In this document: in pieces, positions 58,561 to 64,000 of the stretch
Position numbering within the stretch: the stretch's first letter is position 1
Layout of the letters: every line of letters starts with the position of its first letter
Source: Arthrobacter crystallopoietes
GTDB taxonomy: Bacteria > Actinomycetota > Actinomycetes > Actinomycetales > Micrococcaceae
NCBI RefSeq assembly: GCF_017603825.1
Contig: NZ_CP072014.1
Coordinates: 1,054,001 to 1,118,000, forward strand
Length of the DNA: 64,000 nucleotides
Direction: 5' to 3'
Position numbers and translations under genes: made by a program
Notes under the pieces: model-generated
The model's database searches: none
Told to the model about the DNA's origin: nothing
The model's input: only the letters and a program-made list of their open reading frames with translations

Positions 58561-59974
58561 ATGGCGGATGACTACGGCATCCTGCGGCGCACTGCCGAGC
58601 TTGCCACCGAGTACCTGCGTGCCCTGCCCGAGCGCCCGGTCAAGAGCGGCATGGCTGCGGCGGACCTGCGCCGCGAACTGATCACCGCGCTGCCCGAGGC
58701 TGGCGAGCAACCACAGGCCGTGATCGAGCATCTGGCGGAGGTGGGCGGCCGTGCCGCGGTGGCCATGGCGGGACCGCGCTATTTCGGGTTCGTCATCGGC
58801 GGCTCCCTGCCGCCGGCCCTGGCCGCGGACTGGCTGACCTCCACCTGGGACCAGAACGCCGGGCTCTATGCGGGTGGGCCGGCAGCGTCGGTGGTGGAAG
58901 AAGCCGTGGGCGCCTGGCTGCTGGAGCTGTTCGGCCTGCCGCCGGCCAGCGGATTCGGATTGGTGACCGGCTGCCAGATGGCGCACTTCACCTGCCTGGC
59001 CGCCGCCCGCACCGCCGTATTGGAGCGGGCGGGCTGGGACGTCACCGGACGCGGGCTCTTCGGCGCGCCGGAGGTAGAAGTGGTAGTCGGCGACGAGGCG
59101 CACAGCACAGTCCTGTCCGCCCTGCAGTACCTGGGGCTCGGCCGCGACCGGGTGCACACCGTGGCCACGGACAGCCAGGGCCGGATTCGCCTGCGGGAGC
59201 TCGAGAAGGTCCTCGCGCGGATTCCGCACCGGGATCCGTTGATCGTGAACCTGCAGGCCGGCAACGTGAACACCGGCTCCTTTGATCCGATCCGCGCCGC
59301 CATTGACTTGGTCCGCCGTCGCGAGGGAGCGTGGGTCCATGTGGACGGTGCCTTCGGGCTATGGGCCGCCGTGAGCCCCGGACTGCGGCCCCTGCTCGAT
59401 GGAGTGGAACTGGCCGATTCCTGGGCCACGGACGCGCACAAGTGGCTCAACGTCCCCTATGATTCAGGCCTGGCGTTTGTCGCCGACGCCGATGCGCACG
59501 TCAAGGCCATGGCGCCGCCGCAGGCCTCCTACCTTGAGTACGGGCAGGAACGGGACGAAGTGTCCTGGGTGCCGGAGTTCTCCCGCCGCGCCAGGGGCTT
59601 CCCGATCTACGCGGCGCTGCGCACCCTCGGCCGGGACGGCGTGCGGGAGATGGTTGGGAACTGCTGCGCGCTGGCCCGGCACATGGCGGCCCAGCTCGGC
59701 CAGGTCGACGGCGTCGAAATCCTCAACGACGTGGTGCTCAACCAAGTGCTGGTCCGCTTTATCCCCCCGCGGGGATGGAAACATTAGCGGCGCCGGCGCG
59801 GACGACTTTACCCACGACGTCGTACGCCGCGTGCAGGAGGACGGCACGCTCTGGCTCTCCGGCACCACCTGGCACGCCATGACCGCGATGCGGATCAGTG
59901 TGTGCAACTGGTCGACCACCCTGGAGGACGCGGACCGCTCCGTGGAGGCGATCCTGCGCTGCGCCGGACGTTGA
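58561..59974 (+). pseudogene. PLP-dependent decarboxylase/aminotransferase, frameshifted near the 3' end
   Basis: A group II PLP-dependent decarboxylase-type enzyme. The first frame gives 408 residues with the fold-type I core: the substrate-side HS region (VVVGDEAHSTVL), VHVDGAFGLWAA (Asp binding pyridoxal N) and DAHKWLNVPYDSG (Schiff-base Lys). It then stops at 59785-59787. The normal C-terminus (GDGNISGAGADDF to SVEAILRCAGR) continues in another frame to the stop ending at 59974. One extra C in the six-C run 59763-59768 explains the shift. It may be a true frameshift mutation or a homopolymer sequencing error. Without it the product would be about 470 residues. Confidence 0.82.
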
Positions 59975-60050
59975 CAACCCTTTAGAGATTCCGTGCCGCG
60001 GGTTATGTAGTCTGGAATGAGACACGCCGCCATCGAGACGGGAGCGCATC

Positions 60051-60857
60051 ATGAAGGTCAGTGTTGGGCAATTCGATCCTTCCGGGGACGTCAACGAAAA
60101 CCTCAGCGTCATGCGTGCACAGGCCGAAGAGGCCAAGGCCGCGGGCGCCGAACTGATCCTGTTCCCCGAAGAGTCCATGTTCACCGTCGGCAAGGTCGAA
60201 GGGAATCTGATCTCCGCCGTCAACGAGCACTGGAGCGCCTTCGTCCAGAAGCTCTCGTTCATCGCTGCGGAGACCGGCATCGCCCTGATCGCCGGCGGCT
60301 ATGAGGCCAGCGGGGAAGAGCGCCCCTACAACACGCTCGTGATCGTGGACGCGACCGGCCAGATTGTGGATACCTACCGGAAGCTGCATCTGTACGACGC
60401 GTTCTCCTACCAGGAGTCCACCAAGATCAAACCGGGCGACGGCGGCCTGAAGCTCGTGGAGATCGGCGGGCTGCGCGTGGGCGTGATGACCTGCTACGAC
60501 GTGCGCTTCCCGGAGATGGCCCGCGGCTTGGCGGACCAGGGGGCGGATCTGATCTGCGTGGCGGCCGCCTGGTTCAAAGGGGACCACAAAATCGAGCACT
60601 GGGAGACGCTGCTCAAGGCCCGCGCCATCGAGAACACCTGCTGGGTGGCCGCGGCCGGCACCTCCAGCAGCCACACCGTGGGGCATTCAGCGATTTTGGA
60701 TCCGATGGGCATTGTGCAGGACTACCTCAACGACGAGCCGCGCGGCATTGTGACCGTGGACGTAACCCGCCGCCGCATCGACGAGGTCCGCGAGTTCCTT
60801 CCGGTCCTGCGGAACCGGCGCCTGGCCAGCACGGTGGACGTGGTTGAGGCCCACTAA
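60051..60857 (+). CDS. Carbon-nitrogen hydrolase (nitrilase superfamily)
   Basis: A 268-residue cytoplasmic amidase-type nitrilase. The catalytic triad is visible: Glu in LILFPEESMF (about 40), Lys in TYRKLHLYDAF (about 108) and Cys in VMTCYDVRFPEMAR (about 143). The YDAF and FPE context is like omega-amidase/deaminated glutathione amidase and other small-amide hydrolases. The substrate is not determined. GGGAG lies 6 nt before the ATG. It stands 76 nt after the frameshifted PLP gene. Confidence 0.9.
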   Translation: MKVSVGQFDPSGDVNENLSVMRAQAEEAKAAGAELILFPEESMFTVGKVEGNLISAVNEHWSAFVQKLSFIAAETGIALIAGGYEASGEERPYNTLVIVDATGQIVDTYRKLHLYDAFSYQESTKIKPGDGGLKLVEIGGLRVGVMTCYDVRFPEMARGLADQGADLICVAAAWFKGDHKIEHWETLLKARAIENTCWVAAAGTSSSHTVGHSAILDPMGIVQDYLNDEPRGIVTVDVTRRRIDEVREFLPVLRNRRLASTVDVVEAH

Positions 60858-60878
60858 AGCCAGGCACCGGGAACGGCC

Positions 60879-60907
60879 CGGAAAAAGTTTTTAGAAAGTT
60901 TTTTGAA
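60879..60907. repeat. A/T-tract direct repeat
   Basis: GAAAAAGTTTTTA and GAAAGTTTTTTGA follow each other, a conspicuous A/T block in GC-rich surroundings just upstream of the hairpin RNA candidate. It may be curved DNA or an UP-like element. Confidence 0.55.
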
Positions 60908-60952
60908 ACCGCGTAACTTTTCCCCAAGCCGGTTCGATTACTTATATGTAGA

Positions 60953-61006
60953 GGCCGCGCCACAGCTTCCCCCCCAACGAGCTGTGGCGCGGCTTTCACA
61001 TCTTTT
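60953..61006 (+). ncRNA. Candidate short hairpin RNA with a seven-C loop (6C-like)
   Basis: A perfect 13-bp stem (GCCGCGCCACAGC at 60954-60966 with 60981-60993) closes a 14-nt loop containing CCCCCCC. TTATAT/TATATG at 60942-60948 is a plausible -10 box placing the transcript start at the stem base, and TTTCACATCTTTT follows as a loose U-tract. Actinobacterial 6C RNAs carry C-rich hairpin loops, but normally two; here I see one. It may otherwise be only a terminator of the nitrilase gene. Confidence 0.5.
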
Positions 61007-61106
61007 GGATGGGCCCGGCCGAATGCCGGGTGCTGCATCCAGCGCGGAGCGAGTGGCACGGCTATGATAAGGGACGCCGGGCCAGTCGCTACTTAAAGGA
61101 AAAACC

Positions 61107-61661
61107 GTGGATGGGTTGCTGACAGATGAGGATCTGTTGGCCGCTGTTTCCGGAGACGGGCGTTCCGCCGAGAAGATTTACCGCTCTTTATCGCCCGCGG
61201 TGATGGGGTACCTGCAGGCCAGGGGCGTTGAGGACACCGAAGCCGTCGCCCAGGAAGTCTTCCTGACGGTATTCCAGAAACTCGACAAGGTCACCGGGGG
61301 TGTAGCAGGTTTGAAGACGTTCACGTTCTCGATAGCCCACGCCAGAGTGGTGGACGCCGCCCGCGCCCGTGCTCGCCACCCCCATCTCGCCGAGTACGAC
61401 CCGGATTTCGACACCCGGACGGTCGCCTCGGCCGAACAGGTCGTGGTGGACCGCTCCGGCGGCGACGTCGTCCAGCTGTTGCAGACCCTGAATCCGGACC
61501 AGCGTGACGTCCTGTCGCTGCGCATTGTGGCGGACCTGCCCATCGACCAGGTAGCCAGGGTCATGGGCAAGTCGGAGGGCTCGGTCAAGCAGCTCCAGCG
61601 CAGGGCACTCGCGAAACTCAAGGACATGGTCATCGGCAGCAAGGTAGGAGGGGCATCATGA
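61107..61661 (+). CDS. ECF-like RNA polymerase sigma factor
   Basis: A 184-residue sigma-70-family protein. Region 2 (about 25-90) has IYRSLSPAVMGYLQARGVEDTEAVAQEVFLTVFQKL, and region 4 (about 120-175) has LNPDQRDVLSLRIVADLPIDQVARVMGKSEGSVKQLQRRALAKL. The GTG has AAAGGA 6-7 nt upstream, and a TATGAT box lies at 61063. It overlaps the membrane-protein gene by ATGA, the usual sigma/anti-sigma arrangement. The signal and targets are unknown. Confidence 0.9.
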   Translation: MDGLLTDEDLLAAVSGDGRSAEKIYRSLSPAVMGYLQARGVEDTEAVAQEVFLTVFQKLDKVTGGVAGLKTFTFSIAHARVVDAARARARHPHLAEYDPDFDTRTVASAEQVVVDRSGGDVVQLLQTLNPDQRDVLSLRIVADLPIDQVARVMGKSEGSVKQLQRRALAKLKDMVIGSKVGGAS

Positions 61662-62617
61662 ACCAGCAACGTCCCGGCACAGCGCCGGATGCGGATCTGC
61701 TCGCCGACGCAGGCGACTATCCGGAATTGCATACCTTGCTGGCCGAGCTCCGCGATCTCGGCCAGGGCCCCGCTCCCGAGCCGTCCCCGGAGCTCGCCGC
61801 CTTCTTCAAGCCCAAAGTCGTCCCGCTGCGCCGCAAGCGCCGGGGCGCGATCGTCGGCGTCGTCGTCGCCGCCTCCATGAGCCTGGGCGTGGGTGCCGTG
61901 GCAGCCAACGAGGAGGTCCGCGAGAACCTGTACGCCGCCGTGGACACCGCGGTGGAGCTGGTGCAGCCGGATGAGCAGCACCAGCCGGCCAACCAAGCTA
62001 ACGACGGCGGTGCCTCCGACAATGCGCTGCCGGCACTTCCGCCCGTGGTCGCTACGCCGGGCGGAGCGGACCTCTCCGCCGGAGCCGGGCAACGCGTAGA
62101 ACGCTCCGGCGGTCCGGTGCAGGCCGCGGCCAAGGAACCGGGCAACCCGCGCGGCAACGGTACCGACTCGCGGGTCCGAGCCAGCGGACAGCCGCCCGCT
62201 GTTCCCGCCGCACCCGCTGTGCCGGATTCGGCAGCGAAGGCTTCGGGCGGCAAAGGCCAGCCGGCCGGCGGCCAGGCCAAGGAAAAGGCCAAGGCGGATG
62301 ACAACGCCCACGACAAACCGAAGGCCAACAAGCCCGAAACCAAGCCCCAGAAGCTTGCCGACGAAGCAGTCCGAAACGCCGTGCCGAACGCCGGGAAGGC
62401 GCAGCAGCCCGTGAAGCGGCTCGTGCGGCGCGCCGTCGAGGGTGCCCCGCTCGTCAACAGGGGCCAGGACAAGCAGGCGCCCGGACAGGCCGAGGACAAG
62501 GGCAGCGGAGCGGCGGAAAAGCAGTCCGGTCCGGTCGAAAAGATCGTGGAAAAAGGCGTGGACCCAACCGCGGATCGGTTGGGCAGAACCATGGGCAACG
62601 TAGCAGACAGGGACTGA
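61658..62617 (+). CDS. Membrane protein, probable anti-sigma partner with long disordered exterior
   Basis: A 319-residue single-pass protein. A short cytoplasmic segment (1-65: DYPELHTLLAELRDL...ELAAFFKPK) could bind the sigma factor; it lacks the zinc HxxxCxxC motif of ZAS anti-sigmas. A transmembrane helix (about 68-88) follows a basic RRKRRG stop. The exterior of about 225 residues is a Pro/Ala/Lys-rich, low-complexity tail with no recognisable sensor. The anti-sigma role is inferred from the coupled sigma gene. Confidence 0.7.
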   Translation: MNQQRPGTAPDADLLADAGDYPELHTLLAELRDLGQGPAPEPSPELAAFFKPKVVPLRRKRRGAIVGVVVAASMSLGVGAVAANEEVRENLYAAVDTAVELVQPDEQHQPANQANDGGASDNALPALPPVVATPGGADLSAGAGQRVERSGGPVQAAAKEPGNPRGNGTDSRVRASGQPPAVPAAPAVPDSAAKASGGKGQPAGGQAKEKAKADDNAHDKPKANKPETKPQKLADEAVRNAVPNAGKAQQPVKRLVRRAVEGAPLVNRGQDKQAPGQAEDKGSGAAEKQSGPVEKIVEKGVDPTADRLGRTMGNVADRD

Positions 62618-62633
62618 GCCGCAGAACTCAGGC

Positions 62634-62670
62634 AAAAGCCAGGCCCCGGTTTCCCGGAGCCTGGCTTTTT
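62634..62670. terminator. Bidirectional intrinsic terminator
   Basis: AAAAGCCAGGC pairs perfectly with GCCTGGCTTTT, with extra CCGG pairs in the apex, and TTTTT ends the plus strand. It separates the sigma operon from the convergent FG-GAP gene. Confidence 0.9.
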
Positions 62671-62686
62671 AGGTGGCCGGTTCGGC

Positions 62687-64000
62687 TCAGAACAGGATGC
62701 TCATCGCATTCCAGCCGCTGTTGCCGATGACCTGCGGGCTGAGCAGCCTGCCGGTCCCGTTACCGGGGTAGAGCAGCAACCGTCCGTCACCATCCCGGGC
62801 GATCACGTCCGGGTTGGTGTCGCCGTTGAGGTCACCGGGGCTGAAGATGGCGCTCATGGAGTTCCACCCCGTCCCGATCTGGATCCGCGGATCCAGCCTG
62901 CCGGTGCCGGTGCCCGGGTACATCCACAGCCGTCCGTCCGTGGTCCGTGCCACCAGGTCCGAGTTGCCGTCCCCGTCGAAGTCGCCGGGGCTGTGCAGGC
63001 TGGTGATGGAGTTCCACCCGCTGGAGCCCATCAGCTCGCGCGGCTCGAAGCGGCCCGCGCCGTTGCCCGGGTAGAACCAGAGCCGGCCCGAGGTGTCACG
63101 GGCAATCAGATCCGTGTCGCCGTCGTTGTCCGAATCGCCGCCGCTGAAGACGGCGTTGATGGAGTTCCAGCCGCTGGAGCCGATAAGGATCCGGGTGCCG
63201 AGCCTGCCTTCGCCGTCGCCGGGGTAGAGCCAGAGCCGGCCGGAGCCGTCGCTGTCCTTGGCGATGATGTCCGCCTTGCCGTCCCCGTCGAAGTCGCCGG
63301 GGCTGGCGATGGCGTTCATGGAGTTCCAGCCGCTGGCGCCGAGCACGGTTCGGGCCTGCAGGTTGCCTTCGCCGTCGCTGCGGTACAGCCACAGCCGGCC
63401 GTTGCCGTCGCGCGCCACCAGATCGGCGAAACCGTCGCTGGTGAAGTCGACGTTCTTGACCGTGGCAGGCTTGCCGGCCTCCGTGGTGAAGCTCCAGGCG
63501 GTGGTTGCCACCGGGTTGTCGAAGGCATCCCGGATGGCCGTGGCGCCGCCAGTCACCGTGACCTGGTACTGGGTGTTGGCAGCCAGGTCGGCAACCGGAT
63601 CGAGTACCGCCGTCATGTTCCCGTCGGTGTAGGTCACGGTGGCTTCTACGGTTGCGTTGGTGGCGGCGTTGCGCAGCACCATGGTGGTGCCGTTGACGCC
63701 GGTCACCGGTTCGCTGAAGGTCACCGTGGGATTGGTGCCGATCAGGATTCCCGTTGCCGCATCCGCCGGGGTCTTGGCAGTAACCGTCGGAGCTACTGTC
63801 TCCACCGGTGTGACTGCGTTCGACTCTGCGGAGAAGGTTCCCGTGCCCACCGCGTTCACCGCGGCGACCAGGAACCGCAGCGAGCTGCCGGCCGGCAGGT
63901 CGGTGACCACCATGCTCGTGGCGGTGGCTCCGGCGTTCCGGAGGGCACCCACCTGGGCATTGGCGGCGTCGATCACCTTGATGGTGTAGCCCGTGATTGC
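62687..64000 (-). CDS. Secreted FN3/Ig-like/FG-GAP repeat protein (3' part, runs off the window)
   Basis: At least 437 residues are visible and the N-terminus lies beyond 64000. In order there are the end of a fibronectin type III domain (ITGYTIKVIDA... SLRFLVAAVNAVGTGTFSAES), a bacterial Ig-like (SbsA-type) domain (APTVTAKTPADAATGILIGTNPTVTFSEPV ... AWSFTTE), and about five FG-GAP/VCBS repeats of about 48 residues. Each repeat has a Ca2+-type DFDGDGKAD loop, a GRLWLYPG strand and a GWNSM end. Such proteins are secreted wall-associated adhesins or enzymes; any catalytic domain would lie upstream, outside the window. Confidence 0.88.
   Translation of the reverse strand, partial: AITGYTIKVIDAANAQVGALRNAGATATSMVVTDLPAGSSLRFLVAAVNAVGTGTFSAESNAVTPVETVAPTVTAKTPADAATGILIGTNPTVTFSEPVTGVNGTTMVLRNAATNATVEATVTYTDGNMTAVLDPVADLAANTQYQVTVTGGATAIRDAFDNPVATTAWSFTTEAGKPATVKNVDFTSDGFADLVARDGNGRLWLYRSDGEGNLQARTVLGASGWNSMNAIASPGDFDGDGKADIIAKDSDGSGRLWLYPGDGEGRLGTRILIGSSGWNSINAVFSGGDSDNDGDTDLIARDTSGRLWFYPGNGAGRFEPRELMGSSGWNSITSLHSPGDFDGDGNSDLVARTTDGRLWMYPGTGTGRLDPRIQIGTGWNSMSAIFSPGDLNGDTNPDVIARDGDGRLLLYPGNGTGRLLSPQVIGNSGWNAMSILF

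Noticed and set aside
1-64000. CRISPR arrays, insertion sequences, integrases or att sites
   Set aside because: I found no regularly spaced repeats, transposase or integrase genes, or repeats at tRNA 3' ends; the tRNA cluster is followed by an ordinary terminator.

Overview
The window is chromosomal DNA of a high-GC actinobacterium, most likely of the Micrococcaceae (Arthrobacter sensu lato). This is inferred from the strong G/C third-position bias, the actinobacterial families present (DUF6458-like, DUF1876, DUF3151, DUF6286/AmaP), the E-type sortase motif LAETG, an ECF42 sigma factor with its DGPF partner, and frequent leaderless genes. I see no insertion sequence, prophage, CRISPR array or replication origin. 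The gene density and mostly housekeeping content read as core chromosome with several carbohydrate-uptake islands.

Layout. (1) 1-6.2 kb, minus strand: a fructose PTS operon, fruR-fruK-fruA, followed by the general PTS genes ptsI and ptsH. (2) 6.3-17.2 kb: small membrane proteins, an esterase, DUF445, a glycerophosphodiester phosphodiesterase, a GH15 enzyme with a long disordered insertion, AzlCD, acetate kinase, and a thiamine-binding protein coupled to an O-methyltransferase. (3) 17.2-26 kb: a spermidine-synthase-like protein, a candidate structured RNA, a purine permease, CopC, a compact flavoprotein, a tandem universal stress protein, an NlpC/P60 wall hydrolase with a structured leader and upstream ORF, a CDF metal exporter, a metallopeptidase, and a tRNA-Glu/Asp/Phe cluster. 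(4) 26.1-29.2 kb: a lipoprotein and a five-gene Asp23/Gls24-AmaP envelope-stress operon. (5) 29.3-33.8 kb: an alpha-glucoside-type ABC importer with a LacI regulator. (6) 33.9-35.7 kb: a DGPF/YCII protein and ECF42 sigma factor with a recognisable self-promoter. (7) 35.7-38.2 kb: an unidentified gene coupled to xthA, then nadE.

(8) 38.3-47.8 kb: a second sugar system. An RbsA/two-RbsC/binding-protein importer is co-transcribed with a Gfo/Idh/MocA dehydrogenase and two TIM-barrel isomerase/epimerase-type proteins, opposite a divergent ROK regulator. The set suggests uptake of a sugar or cyclitol followed by oxidation and then isomerisation or elimination. (9) 47.9-60.9 kb: a palindromic repeat, pyrE, a hydrolase, a HAD phosphatase, a SpoU methyltransferase, a FUSC-like membrane protein, fba-DUF3151, an LAETG surface protein, tdk overlapping a DUF72 gene, purA, a frameshifted PLP enzyme and a nitrilase-family amidase. 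(10) 60.9-64 kb: a C-rich-loop hairpin RNA candidate, an ECF-like sigma factor with a membrane partner, and the 3' part of an FG-GAP repeat gene that runs off the window.

The observations I rate highest are the two RNA candidates whose loops carry six or seven consecutive C (18.2-18.4 kb and 60.95-61.0 kb), the uORF-hairpin leader of the NlpC/P60 gene, the LAETG surface protein with FGEWP repeats, the GH15 insertion, and the oxidation-type sugar cluster. About a dozen genes have a TANNNT box only 6-7 nt before the start codon. I used this to choose starts and report it as a finding. All function calls rest on reading the sequence; no database search was run.
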